From Coprinellus micaceus (lineage: Eukaryota > Basidiomycota > Agaricomycetes > Agaricales > Psathyrellaceae), in the NCBI GenBank assembly GCA_951394405.1, contig OX596343.1:2757224-2821223 (forward strand): a stretch of DNA of 64,000 bases, in the 5' to 3' direction. Shown piece after piece: positions 36,850 to 49,670 of this stretch. Under the pieces are notes generated by a model. That model saw only the letters and a program-made list of their open reading frames with translations. It was not told where the DNA came from and made no database searches. The number at the start of each line of letters is the position of its first letter. The stretch's first letter is position 1. A program made the position numbers and the translations under genes.

Positions 36850-39258
36850 TCATGCCAATCGGTGCTCTGACGATAAGCGCGAGTCACAAGGTGTGGGCGC
36901 TCACCGCAGTTTTGAGGCGTGATGATCGAGAGACGAGGTGAAGTGAAGGTGGACAACAAGGGGGTATCTGGAGCCCAGGATCCCAGCCGATACGCCAGGA
37001 ACAAGGAGATAGTGGTGGTCGAGAAGAGAGCTTCGTTCCCGAAGTTGATGCTGACGAGACAGCATCTTTGATGAAGTTCACACGGATATTAGTGCCCCTA
37101 TCGAACGAGGTGGGGTGCTCTACCTTGCTCGAACATCGTTTCCAATGCCTCCAAGCCGATTTAATGAGAATTTGAAGCTGAGATCACCACATGAGAATCT
37201 CTTGGTGCCCAAAAATAGACGATAAACGTGGAATTAACGTAGTACGAGAGAAGACGCGCCACAATGTGGGGGAGAATCGAACGCGCGCCAACGCCGGGAA
37301 ACCAGTATTGAGCGCGGATGAATCGAATGGAGGCTTCGTGTGTTGGCCGCGTAGTAATCGGTGCGAGGTCTCATTGGTATGGAAAAGGCTAACACACCGG
37401 ATGAATACACCGAGAGCACGAGGAACCGCAGGATAGCCAGGAGATGGGATATAAGAGCGAAGGAGGTAATTGATGCGGGATGCAAAGAGGCGCTAGATAG
37501 AGCCAGAGAAAGTGAGCCGAGGGCGAGATACGAGCGTAAGCGAGCGCGGGGAAGATACTCGACGCCTCCGAGCCCCGAAGCCCTGAAAATTGTCAACGAA
37601 TAGTGCTTCCTTTGGGCGGAAATATAGCTGTAAGCTGAGCCGCTACACTCAAACTGTAAAACAACGCCGAACCACCGTCCTAACCCGTTCGCCAAATATT
37701 CCGTTGAACGAACAGTTCCGGGGACGTGCGACTTGCGATTTCGAGACCCGCGGACGTCAACTGTGTTTGTAGTGGTGAAAGTGGAGCTTCATGCCTCGAG
37801 ATGTGGGTGCGTCGAGAGCAGAGCGATTGATATACACACGTTAGATGACTGCCGAGTGGTACAATCTGTCCGCATAGTCTCTAGCATTCGCTCTCTCGAC
37901 CCAAATCCAATTCCACAATAACGAGTTCTAGCTCGCTGTGGAGCGGTATCGCCGTCGCAGATCCCTCAAATTCATATCCAAACGCATATCATATCACCTT
38001 CAACGACCTCTAGCGTAACGAAAGTCCACCCCGATCGGTCAAGCTCTCCTTCCAGAGCCGGGACGCCAACGGCAGGCTTCATTCCCCACCTTTCGCACAA
38101 TTGAATCTCTTGACAAATGACCTACCCTGGGGAACGCAAATCCAACCCATGACGCACCCTCCCGTAGTACCCAACATTCCACGATAAGCAGAGAGATACG
38201 TCTCACTGAAGATAGCTGAAGATCCGGCGGGAACTCTTCATGTATCACACGCTGCCATCCTCCAGTATTACTATTAGGGAATGAAGAGGTCGTGTATTCG
38301 TGTAGTCTATCTAGACAAGCCGTCCACGAGAGAACAATAAGGATATCACATTAAACATCATTAGACATACCAGGGAAGAGAAAGGCGAACCGCAGGTCGG
38401 GCATTGGAACTTCGCGACGATAGGCGTAACCGTGGAACGGCTGCAAGTTGAGAGGCGTTATCGAATCGTCAAGTCGAGGCGACCAGGCTGTCTTGAAGTC
38501 GTCGAGTCAATCGTCGTCGTCTTCAGCGAACCGACCGTCGAGAGAGAGCAAAATAAATAACATAACGATGTCAACAGGAAACAAATGCAGTAATGTATCG
38601 ACAGGGAGACAGCAGACAAGTGAGAGAAACTCGTAAAGTAGGACTAGCAGGTATGAAACGGCGTAAAAACCGCGAGGTGAGGGCGTGCGTGCGTGGATGC
38701 GTGCTAATAGGAGAGAGTGAGCGAGCGAGAGGCGAGAGGGAGAGACAGGGAGCGGGGAGACCAGGGCAAGGACCGAACCGAATACCAAATAAGATAATAA
38801 AGAGTAACCATCATCACCAACACCCACTCGCTCTCGAGGGTGTCGAAGAAAGGAATAAACACAGAAACACGATGCTTACAGACCCAGTCGTTAAACGTCA
38901 AAAAGGTCGAACAAGGTCTCGAATAAGAACGTCGAACGTCGAACATTGAATAAGTGGTGTTGAATAAAAAGGCGCCGAATAGGTGGTAGGGATGGTATAG
39001 GTATACGCTTTTAGCCGAGATGCTTCAGTCGAATGAACACACGCGAATAAAGAAAGGAAAGAAGACAAAGAGAGGAAAGGTCTGCATATATGTTCAAGGC
39101 CAAGAAACGCTGAAACGAGAGTGAAGGATGGAAGGGGCATAGGGATGGATGAGAAACGTCGTCAATCAAAGCCCAATGAATAGAAATACGAACGTGCCGA
39201 AATAAACACAGGAAACTAAAGAAAAAAGACTTGCATAGTACGCCGACCCACACCACAT
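36850..39258. other. Gene-poor stretch downstream of the FHA gene
   Basis: No gene is supported. Open frames of 60-150 codons occur on both strands with no family resemblance. The part near 38450-39250 should contain the 3' UTR and terminator of the FHA gene, which ends at 39259. Confidence 0.45.
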
Positions 39259-42200
39259 CTACTCCGGCTTCACCTTCCATATCACCGCAGCGGCCGCTAC
39301 ACTCAACAGTAACACCCCAGCAGCGGTCTGGAGGTTGATCATGTTCTGCGGGATTCGCATCAGCGAGGCGAACGAGAAGAGAGGGGGGGGAAGGGAACGT
39401 ACCCGCTCGTGCGCCGAGGAAGCCTTGGACACAGGCGCGCCGACGTCTGAGTCGACGAGGGTCTCGCTCTCCGCCGCACTCAACGCCGCCGCCTTGTATA
39501 CACTCGCATCGGGCGTAGGGAGGCCCTTTTCTTTGACGATGTTGCCTGTAGGGTGGGCCGTCAGTACCGACATCAAGAACGAAGAGGGCCGCGACGTCGA
39601 AGGACTCGCAAACGAAACGAAAAGGACATGAAACTCACCAGTAACAACACCCAAACTACTAGCCGCACTCGTCGGCGCCGTACTCTCCCTCGTCTCACCC
39701 CCCCTCTCATCCGTCGTCCCAACCTCCCTCCTCTCCTCACTGTCACTCCTCCCCTCCGCCTCATCCTCACTCTCCGTCTCGCCCCCACTCCCCCTCCTGC
39801 CCTCGCGATTCCTCCTCCGCCGTCTCCTATACCTCCCCGAATCACTACTCTGGCTCCTCGGACTCGGCGGGGTAACCAACCCGTTATGCTTGACCACGTC
39901 CCCATTCACATACACACCTCCCGCCCTTGCCCCTGCGTACCCGCCCGCCGATGTCGACGCGGTCGCGTTCGCCAGCTTCTGGAGGTTCGAATCGACGAGG
40001 CGGACCTTACTTTCCCACTCCTCCCGTGCCCGACCGAGCCGCTCGCGCTCCTGGTTCCACTCCTCCTGGACGGTATTCCACTTGCCCTCAACGTTCTTCA
40101 TCCAATCCGTGATCCTATCCGTCAGGCTCTCCTTCTCCTCGACGGGCGCCGGCGGTGCGGGCTGGGGCGTACTCTCCTTCTCGACGACGGGGGCGGCTTG
40201 CTGTTGTTGCTGCTGGGAAGATACTCGGTCAGTACAGATCTAGACGCGGACAGGGTAGATGAAAAAGGAGCGGGAACGAGGGGCGAAGTATCAAGACACC
40301 CGACGGCGGCATCGAACCGTACGCCACTACGATCGCTCGACGAGCCAAGCCCGAGACCAACGACCGGGGTCGGCCATGAATATCAAGGCCGTTCGACAGC
40401 GACGTCGATACACCCCTCATCGCGCGAGCTCCCACTCCCATCGCTCGACGAGCCGATCCCAATCTCTCCGAAGTCCAGAACGAGCCCAACAAAAAAAACT
40501 AAACTCACGATCTGCACCCTCAACAACCCCTCCAACTGCTCCACCTTGCCCTCCAACCCCCTAATCGTATCCTGCGCAGCCGCATGCTGCGCCTCCAACG
40601 TACTCGTCAACGCAACGACAGCGCTCACCTGCGCTGTCAACGCACTCAACTGCTCACGCATCGCCTCCGTCTCCTTCTCCTTCGCACTCAACCGCTCCGT
40701 TTCTTTCACACTCAACGCCCTCTCACCGATCGTCGAATTCTCCCGCACCGAAGTCGACTGCGACAACGGACTCACAGCCCTCTTCGCTATACTCGTCGGG
40801 AGAACAGGCTCAGGCGTCCCCGGCCTCTCCGCCTCCCTCCTCTCCATCTCCTCCCTCGCCGCATCCTCCGCCTCCGCCTCCCTCCTCTCATACTCGTCCT
40901 CCTCCTCCCTCTCCCTCTCTTCCCCGTTCTCCTCCCTCACCGAGATCCTCGACGCCGACGCCGGCGACCCCTCGGACCCCCCCTCGGAATGATCATCCTC
41001 CCCATCCACGTCCATATCAACCACCTCATCCTCCTCCTCCACCCTCTCAAGCTCGTGCCCCATAACCGTCGCCACACTCCTCACATCGTCGTCATCATGC
41101 ACATCTTCGTCCTCCTCCTCAAGATCGAACCCCTGCCTCACCCCCGCGCCCTCGTGTCGCCGGTCGTTCGCATGCGTACGGTGCGCCAATACCTCCTTCA
41201 GACCCCGGACTTCGCGCTTCATATCCTCCTGCTCCTTGAGCACGACTTCCAGACCCCGGATCTTCTCGATGTGGGCAGCGAGCGTCGACTGCGTCTCCTG
41301 GATCTGCGCTTGGAGGTCGCCGATCGCGGGGTTGGAGGATGAGGGGGCGGCGGGTGACTGGGATCGCGGCACGGGGGCGGGGATCTCGGGTGAAGGCGCT
41401 TCTTGTGGTGGGCGCACGGCGGGCAGGGCGGAGGGGTAGGGAGGGAGGTTCGAAGGCTAGAAACGGAGGACGTCAGCCGGGTACTCGAAGCCAGTGTTTC
41501 GAACGGAGAATGGGCGGAAGGAAGACCGAAGTCGACCCGACATCGCCGCGACGGGCGAAGTCGAACGGCGAACCCGAATCGTACACGAAAGCGAAACCAA
41601 ATCGAATCATACGCGAACGCGAAAACGCAAGGACACTCACCAACCCCCCAGCCAACGTATCACAAATCTCACCCATCGCCCCATTCAACGTACTCAGCTC
41701 CGCACCCGTCTCCCGGCTCTTCTGCAGCTCCCCCTGCAACCGGCTCAAAATGACGTCGAAACTCAGGCCGCCCTTGCCCGGGGGGCGCATCCCGCCTCCG
41801 AGGCCACCGAGGCTTGGCTGGCTCATCTGCGGCCGTCGTTGGCCAGCTGCCGCCGAGGTGAAGTTGAAGCCGGAGGGGGCTGCGTGTTCGGCGAGGCGGT
41901 CGTCGAGACGTCGAGGTCAGCGTGAGGAGTCATCGAGACGTGGAGGTGGGTGGGTCGTTCGTCGAGTCGTCGAGGTGAGCGTGAACGGATACGGGGGAGG
42001 TGAAGGAAGAGACCCGTCAGCTCAACATCCTCCTCCGAAAGAAAGCGAGACTACTAACCTCCCGCCCCATTCACACCCCCCATCCCCTGGCCTGGCAGCC
42101 CCTGGCTCACGCCCGCCGGACTCTGGTGCGCGCCGTACGAATGCGCTTGCGCCGCCTGCTGCTGCTCTCAACACGTCAGTTCCACATCCTTTCTCGGGAA

Positions 42201-43645
42201 CAAACGAGAACGCTTTTTGGGGAACATGGGGCTATAGAGAAACGTACCGCTTCACGGGCATGAACCTCCGCCCGCCCAGCGACCGCCGCGTCCTGCTCGC
42301 TGAACACACACATGACGCGCGCGGCGACTTTGTGGTGGATGATCGTTTTGTTGTCTTCGCCGACGATGTCGATGCCGAATTCCTGCGAGTTTGAAGGACG
42401 AGCGAAGTAGAGGGCATTCCGAGAGTGAGTGGAGTCGGTGGCATTCCGCGGGCGCGTGGAGTTGAGGGCATTGCGCGGTTGGACGTTCAGTCGGTGGCAC
42501 CCCGGGGTCGGACGTTCGGAGAACGGCGTGGTAAGTGAGGGAAGAACGCAGAGGCGGACCGAGGAAGGGATAAGGAGGGACGTAGACCGCCGAACGAAAG
42601 GGAAAAACCCGGATCCATCCAACAATAGCGTCGTCGGATATCGAGCGGCCGTAGAGCGGCGACAGCGTCAGCGGCGATGGGCGGGTCGGCGTTTCAGCGT
42701 TCGGCGGTGAGGAAGTCGACGATTGGGCGGCGAGGTGTCGAGAGGTCGATGATAGGAAGGACAGGGGGTGATAGGAGGTGGACGGCGAGATCCGGGTGGG
42801 CGTTTAGGTCGTCCAGTCATTGTGGAGGGTTGGGCGTTGATGACGTCGCAGTCGATGATGGTGATGGGGTGGCACGACGGCGACGAGCGGGTGCGACAGA
42901 ACGCATACATTGATGGAAGAGAGGGAGGGAGAGGGGCGAAGCACGATGAGAAACGCTCATCGACAGAGAGAAAGAACGAGGAGACGTACGACAATATCGT
43001 CACTTTTGAGCTCGTATGGATCCGACTCGACGGCCTCGCTGCTGAGGCGCTCGCCGTTGATGAAGGTGCCGTTGGAGGACTTGACGTCTTTGATGAAGAT
43101 CTATGGGTGTATGCGTTAGCAAGGGTGGCGATGGACGTGGTACGGCGGGGAGGTCGTCAAAGTCGAGGGGGTGACGCAGATATGACTCAAACTCGCGGCT
43201 CCAGCACGAGTTGGAGTTGGGGACGATAGAACGGCGTCTAAAGACGACCCCGCCCAGTCCGAAAAGACGAGAAACTCACCTTCCCAGCCTCCTCCCACAC
43301 CTCCGCATGCTGCCTACTCAACACCTTACTATCAAAATACCCATTCCTCTCCCCCGGCGCCGTCTTCGCGTTCGTCTGCCTCCCAATCTTCACATGCTGT
43401 CCATGATTCAGGGCAATATGCTTCGGAACGAACGAGTCGTTCAGCGGGTAGAGGTACAGCGCGGGGTAGGGGAGGCTGGAGGAGGGGGCTATGCCGTTTG
43501 GGGGCGAGGTCGTCGTGGACATGGTGCCGTTGAGAGAGGAAGAGGAGGGAGCGGTGTAGGGGGTGGACGAGCCCGGGAGGAAGGCGGAGGTGATGGTCGG
43601 GGTGGAGAACGTGCTGTGTGCAGGCACGGGGACGGGTACGGGCAT
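39259..43645 (-). CDS. FHA-domain, tail-anchored STRIPAK subunit (SLMAP/PRO45/Far10 type)
   Basis: Nine exons on the minus strand sum to 903 codons (902 aa): 43645-43280, 43100-42990, 42382-42248, 42164-42059, 41879-41641, 41456-40509, 40212-39639, 39545-39403 and 39345-39259. Residues ~60-170 are an FHA domain with GR at 88-89, SRQH at 110-113 and SSNGTFING from 130, the phosphothreonine-binding signature. Then come [10 protein letters not shown] and HHKVAARV, typical of SLMAP, S. macrospora PRO45, N. crassa HAM-4 and yeast Far9/Far10. Long coiled coils follow (about residues 270-330, 460-640 and 660-720), then an acidic disordered stretch. A single hydrophobic segment at about 881-897 lies five residues from the end, a tail anchor for ER/nuclear envelope. 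In this family the protein joins the STRIPAK phosphatase-kinase complex, which controls cell fusion and fruiting. Exon 4 (42164-42059) is the least certain junction because the AG before it can be chosen in more than one way. Confidence 0.92.
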
Positions 43646-44164
43646 CTACTATTCTTTCGTCGCTGTTCGTCGTTCGTCGGCTGCTTCTTCGTCTCCGTCG
43701 TCTTCCTCTCCTCCTATTCGTCGTCGTCGTCGGCTATATGCGCCTCTTTATACGCCTAGAGAGTCGGCGGCGGGCGGAGGGGGCGGGCGCTCGAGCGGAG
43801 GATGACTCGATGAGGTGTTGGGTGGTGTGTGGGAAGCAGGAAGAGGGGAAGGGGCACAACAACAAAGAACGGACAACGGCGTGGGGCAGTGTGGACGTGT
43901 GATGTCAACAATCGAACCAAATGCGGCTGCGTTGGGGTTAGGTGCGGGCCACGTGGGGTGGCCCGAGCGCTCTTCGGCACCTCCCGGATAGGGGCGATGT
44001 TGCTTGTTTGGGGACGGTCTGGACACCGGAGAGGGGGGCAGACGCCGAAATGAAATGCTGTTTGGCTTCCGTGGCCGGGAGGAAGGATGTTATCGATTTC
44101 GAGTCAGGAGAGAGGTGAGGTTGACTGCGCGTACGTCGTTTAGACCCTGAATCGCAGTAGCTGG

Positions 44165-46530
44165 ACATGAACCGCAGCTCGAATGACTCGGTACGTTCAC
44201 GTTCTCTTCATTTCCAGTGGTCCGGCGCCACACGCAAGGCGGACGACCCTGTAAATCGATATCGTACACTTGTTCCGCAGGGGAGGTTGAGTGCTCGGAA
44301 TGTTCGTGTTGGCCGATCGGACTGCTGCGGTGCGTTTATTTCATTCGTTCGTTCAGCCCTGCATCCGTTAATTGATTTCGTTCCCCACATCCCGGCCTCC
44401 AGGATAATTTCCGAGCACGGCGACAGGCCTCGAGGTGTGCCTTCCTTGATGCAACTTGGAGATCTGGACCTTTCGCTCTGTCTCCTGGGCCTCGACGAAA
44501 CACGATCGCACGTCCACTCCTTTCACCACCCGATATGACTTTCGTCGCTTTATCCGGCGAGCGCCACTTGCGTCGATTTCGTTGACCGGTATGAGAGGCT
44601 GTTGTGAACACTCGAGTATACTCGATGCGTCCCCTATTCAACGTTCGGCGATCTCATTCCTCGCATCCCGGCGTCCAGGATAATTTCCGAGTGCGATGAT
44701 AAGCCTCGAGGTTTACCTTCTCTAATGTATCTCGAAGATCTGGACCCTTCACGACGTCTCCTAGGCGTCGGGATGATCGATGCGAGCTTTGGTTTTCATT
44801 CGTTTACCTCGTTCGCCACATCCCGGCGTCGAGGGTAATTTCCGAGCACGACGACAGGCCCCGAGGTGTACCTTCTCTGATGTACCCTGGATATCTCGAA
44901 CCTCCTAGGCCTCGACGAAACACGATCGCACGCCCTCTCCCTCTACAATCCGTAGAGATCTTAGTCACCGCCGCTTGGGAGCCCGATGTGACTATATCTT
45001 CGTTGACCGTTTCGAGAGTCCAACGCAGGCACCCGAGAACGATCGATGCACACCCCGTTCTACGTTCGTTCATCACGTTCGCCACACCCCGCTGTGGAGA
45101 ATAATTTCCGAGCACGGCGACAGGCCACGAGGAGTACTCTCTCCGATGTATCCCGAAGATTTGTACCGTTCACGCCGTGTCCTGGGTCTGACGAAACACG
45201 ATCGCACACCTACTCTAGGTGAACTTTGTCACCCCTAAGCGAGCTCGACTTGACTCGATCCTGTAAATCGATCCGAAAGCCCAACGCGTACATCTAGCAT
45301 GATCGATGCGAGCTTTGATTTTCATTCGTTTATCTCGTTCGCCATGGCCCGGCGTCGAAGCTAATTTCCGAGCACGGCGACAGGCCCCGGGGTGTACGTT
45401 CTCTGATGTATCCTGGAGATCTCGACCCTTCACGCCGTCTCCTGGCGTCGACGAAACACGATCGCACATTCACCGCCTTTACCCACCTGGGTGGACTTCG
45501 TCACTTTGGCCGGCGACTTCGTTGTGATTATATCTTGGAGATCATTCCGAGAGTCCAACGCGTACCCTCCAGCAGATTTCTATCGAGATCGATGCGTACC
45601 CTGTCTTACGTTCGTTTGTCGTGTTCGCAACGTTCCGGCGCCGACTCTAATCACCGGGCTGTGGTTGGCCTCGAGACCGAAGTTCTTGACCTATCCTGTC
45701 GATCTCGTGGCTTTCTCGTTGGGCGTCGACGAAACGCGACCGCACATTGGCTCCCTCTATCATCCTCGGCGACCTTTGCACTTTTCACTGGGTGAGCTTG
45801 ATGTGACTATCTCCTGGCGATCGTTCCAGTATTCCAACGTGTACCCCGGAGGATGATCGATGTGGGCTCTTTCGTTCGTTCGTTTATCCCGTTCGCCACG
45901 CCCAGGCGTCGATTCTGATTCCCGGGCTATAGCTGGCCTCGAAGCCGACGTTCCTGGTGGAACCTGACAATCTCACAGCCCTGCTGGGCGTCGACGAAAC
46001 ACGATCGCACACCCATCTCAGGCGAGCCTCGTCAATTTCACACGTGGGCTCGATGAGGCCACATCCTAGCAATCGTTCCGAGAGCCCAAGGCGTACTCTC
46101 GAGCACGGTTGATGGTTAAGCTGTACTACATTCCTCTATCTCATTCGCCACATCCCGGCGCCGACTCAAATTCCCCTGCAACGCTAGGCCTTGAGACCGA
46201 CGTTCTTGACATATCCAGGTGATCTCGCGGCCGTCGCGTATCTGCTGGGCATCGACGAAACACAATCGCACTTCTCTATGTAAACTTCGTAACGTTCGCC
46301 GGCACGCTTGGTGTGGTTATCTAGTCGATCTTCCGGAGAGCCCAATGCGTGCTTTGTGCTACGTTCGTTTATCTCGTTCGCCACATTCCGCTGACTCTGA
46401 TGCTCGTGCAACGCTAGACCTTGAGACCGACGCTCTTAAGATATCCTGATGACCTCGCTGCCGTCGTGTATCTGCTGGGCGACGACGAAACATAATCGTA
46501 CGGCTCTCGCCATATCCGACCCTAAATGGC
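44165..46530 (+). repeat. Degenerate ~265-bp satellite array
   Basis: Eight or nine diverged units. The marker TCGACGAAACACGATCGCAC and its variants sit at about 44491, 44911, 45187, 45447, 45725, 45990, 46251 and 46481; the first gap (420 bp) holds a damaged unit near 44764. Each unit also has TCGTTCGCCACATCCCGGCG, AATTTCCGAGCACGGCGACAGG and TCTCTGATGTATCC-like blocks. Divergence is high, so the array is old or not being homogenised. Single inverted relics lie at 35.4-36.6 kb on the other side of the FHA gene. No conserved open frame runs through the units. Confidence 0.85.
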
Positions 46531-47264
46531 TCGTGTCCAAAGAAGTATGAATCGAGGATATGGGCGCCTAATGTTAGCACTGAGTAGAAGGCCAGGTACC
46601 GCGATTATTCTGATTCTCTTTGGGGAAACGAAGATAAAAATATGTCAATACTCGGGTGTAGTTACTCAGAAAAGACCTCCTCTCGCTTGATGAACGGCAA
46701 TTCAGAGGACGAGTCCCTGAGTTGAGGGGCGGGGTGTGCGATAGGGGTGGGAATCGGTCAGATGACACACGGCTTGTCGTCACTGCCGATGACGTTTCTT
46801 CCTCTCAACCACCACCATCCCCTCCTCACCGTACCGTCTACGCTTTCCTACCCCATAACTCCCCTCGATAGTCCGCTCCTTGTTCATAGTGGACGTTTTT
46901 GACGCGAATGTCGCGTCTTTACGCCGTGAAATTCGGTGTAGCGGGAAGGGTACTCGGGTGCAGGCAGCGGCTCGTTGGCTAAGGTGCGTCGTTCCTGCTC
47001 CCCGTTTCTCGATTTTCCTAACCTGTTCTCATGGCTCTCAGGCCTTCAAGATCTCTTCATTCCCACCTCGCTTACGACCGCGCCCTCTTATTCGCCCTCA
47101 ATCAATCTCACTCGGTCGCCACTCGATACCATGTGCGAGTTCCAGTCGTCGCCCTGGGCGCTCGACATCGAAGCGGGGGATGCGACCCGCGCGTTGAAAT
47201 GTTTACCAGGTGCGCCTAGTACCCCTTCCTCGTTTATATCTCCTCTTATGTCCTATCACAGATC

Positions 47265-48245
47265 TAGAGGCCAAGACCTAGACCCAGCCGCCGTCGCCAC
47301 GATGACCATCTCGACCGTTGTCCCTGTTCAAGCCAACCGCTCCCCGTCCGGCGACCCCGCGTACACCCACTCATCTCGCGTTTCGACACCCCTAAGGCCT
47401 TTCACGCCGGCCTCGGGCCTCGCGGGTCACCGATGGGGCCCCTCATATCGTGACCGAACCGCCGAACCTACAACGCCGACTAACGAGCTCATCCACCGAT
47501 CGTTCTCCGCTCTGGGCCCAACGCAATTGTAGAGCGTGTTCACTGCGGCGTCCCTGTAGTATCCGATCGAACGAAGGTACACCCAAGAAGGGTGGGCGGA
47601 ATGAATCCGGAGTTCGAGAGGGTGGAGTGGAAAAGCCGATACGAGCACGGTTGTGTGCTGGGGTCTCGTGGGGTCTCGAGGGTTGGCTCCTTGCGTCGTA
47701 GAGGTGCGTACGCTGTTTCTACGTTCAAAAATGCTCTTTAACCTGTACGTCACGTTCTATCGCAGAGCTAGATGCCCACGCCCAACCGCCGTTGCCGTGA
47801 GGTTCGTCCCGGCCGTTGTCCCCGCTACAAGCCAACCGCTCCCCGCCTGGCGACCCCACGTACACCCACGAATGCCGTGCGTCGATGGATCTAGGGCTTT
47901 CCCCGCCGGCTCCCGGCCTCATGGGTCATTTCTCGCACTCCCTACGTCGTTACCGAGCCGCCGAACGTACGACGCTGACGAACGAGCTCGCCCTCCCCTT
48001 GTTCTTCAACTCTAGTCCCTACGCAATTGTGGAACGTAGTTCCCTTGGCCGTCGGAATTGTAGTATCCGATCGAACGATGGTACTCCCCGGAGTTCTGGA
48101 TCGAATGGGACTGCCGCTTGAGGGCGGCCTGTACAGGGAGGACGGTTGTGCGTTGGGGCATTGTGGGTTGGCTCCTCACGTGGTAGAGGTACGTACACGG
48201 TCTCTCCGTGGGCTGAAGACCCTTTAACCTGTGCTTTGCAGATAC
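47265..48245 (+). repeat. ~490-bp tandem duplication
   Basis: Two diverged copies: 47265-47750 and about 47760-48245. Shared blocks in order are CAAGCCAACCGCTCCCC, GCGACCCC-ACACCCAC, CCGCCGAAC with ACGAACGAGCTC, ACGCAATTGT, TAGTATCCGATCGAACGA, ACGGTTGTG and GTTGGCTCCT. Each copy starts right after a splice-acceptor-like CACAG or CGCAG. A short coding-like stretch just before the first copy (47130-47216, ending at a GTGCGC donor-like site) raises the possibility of a decayed gene with a duplicated exon, but neither copy stays open. Confidence 0.75.
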
Positions 48246-48499
48246 GTAGATATCCGTGTAGATCTACACAATGAAATACGATTACCCTTTCCTCCCCAAA
48301 GTGCCGAACTGCTCTCCAGCCGCGCACTAATCGTCTCCGATTATGCGCCCTCGTTGCGCGCTCGGAACCGCGCCGTTCGTATCCTGTAGACCGCCACGGA
48401 ACTCGACAGGCTTTCGTGCGTCGAGACCAAAGGTGCTTCCTCCCTACGCATTTCGTCGCGCTTGGCGTACGCGTTTCGATATCGATCGGGTTGTTGAGA

Positions 48500-48620
48500 G
48501 ATTGTCCAGGGTCCAGGGTTTGATCGATTTTTTTCCAGGGGTTTGAGGGTTTTTTGGCCCAGGGTTCTGGGGTTTTGGGGGTTTTGGGTGTCTGGATCGT
48601 TGGTGGTCAGGCACTCTGGC
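48500..48620. repeat. G/T-rich block, copied at 49060-49200
   Basis: Both blocks share CCAGGGTTCCAGGGTTTGAT-type opening, GGCCCAGGGTTC, and GGGTGTC-GG-TCTGGC endings. The first contains GGGGTTTTGGGGGTTTTGGG, with G-quadruplex potential on the + strand. The second copy splits the ~140-bp tandem array, which explains the 335-bp gap between two of its units. Confidence 0.7.
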
Positions 48621-48629
48621 ATTCTGCAG

Positions 48630-49670
48630 CGGGTACTTGTCGGATTGACATGCGCTGACTTGCACCCAGCGCAGGTACTCGACGACGCGTTTCCAACGAG
48701 CCCGCATACGAGCTAATCAGCGATGTTCCTACTGAGTTACAGCTGTAACTATGCGAGGACTCCACCGATTGACATGTGGAGACCTGCGTTGGAGAGAGCG
48801 CGTCGAGGACGCCTGTCTGACGCACCCTCCCACAAGCAAATCGATGGTGTCCTCACACAGTTACACCTCGCACACTACCTGGGGCACTGTGCAAGGTGTA
48901 GCTGTGCGAGTACCCAACCGATTGACATGCGGAGAGCTGCGTCAGAGAGGGCGCACCGACGACGGTGTCCTGACGAGCCTGCTTGCGAGACTATCGATGA
49001 TGTCCTCGCAGAGGTATGCCAGAAGGAGTGTCTGAGGCACCTTAGGTTATCGAGAGTTTGGCCAGGGTTCCAGGGTTTGATTTGTTTCGGTGTTCTCTGT
49101 TTGTGTGTTTTTGGGCCCAGGGTTCCAGGGTTCAGCAGGTTTGGCTCTCTGGGTGTCCGGCTCTCTGGCATGCTGGTGTTTCTCCCAGTCTGGTAGTATG
49201 GCTGTAAGAGTACCTGAGAGACTCCTATGGCTGTAACTATGCGAGGACTGCACCGATTGACATGCGGTGAGCTGCGCCAGAGAGAGCGCGTCCACGACGC
49301 CGTCCAGATGAACCCGCATGCGAGCCCATCGATGATGGCCTCGCAGAGCTACACCAGAAACAGTGCCTGAGGCAGTCTATCTGGTGTAACTCTGCGAGTA
49401 CACCACCGATTGACACGCGGTGAGCTGCGTCGGACAGAGGGCATCAACGACGCCGTTCAGACGAGCCCACACACACGCCCATCGACGATGGCCTCGCAGA
49501 GCTACAACAGAAACAGTCTGTCTGGTGTAACTCTGCGAGTACACCGCCGATTGACATGCGGTGAGCTGCGCCAAAGAAAGCGCATCGACGACGCCGTTCT
49601 GACGAGCCCACATGCGAGCCTATCGACGATGTCCTTGCAGAGCTACAACAGAAACACTGCCTCATAACAT
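48630..49670 (+). repeat. ~124-153-bp tandem array
   Basis: Six copies of a unit marked by CCGATTGACATGCGGTGAGCTGCG begin at about 48641, 48765, 48918, 49253, 49406 and 49547. Each unit also carries GTAACT-TGCGAG, GACGAGCC-CA-GCGAG and a TCGCAGAGCTAC-CCAGAAACAG end. Several units are open on both strands, but frames change between units, so I treat it as a minisatellite rather than a gene. Confidence 0.8.

Noticed and set aside
39553..40992. A 479-codon open frame on the + strand
   Set aside because: It is antisense to the coiled-coil exons of the FHA gene; its Leu/Arg/Pro-rich product follows from codon bias on the other strand.
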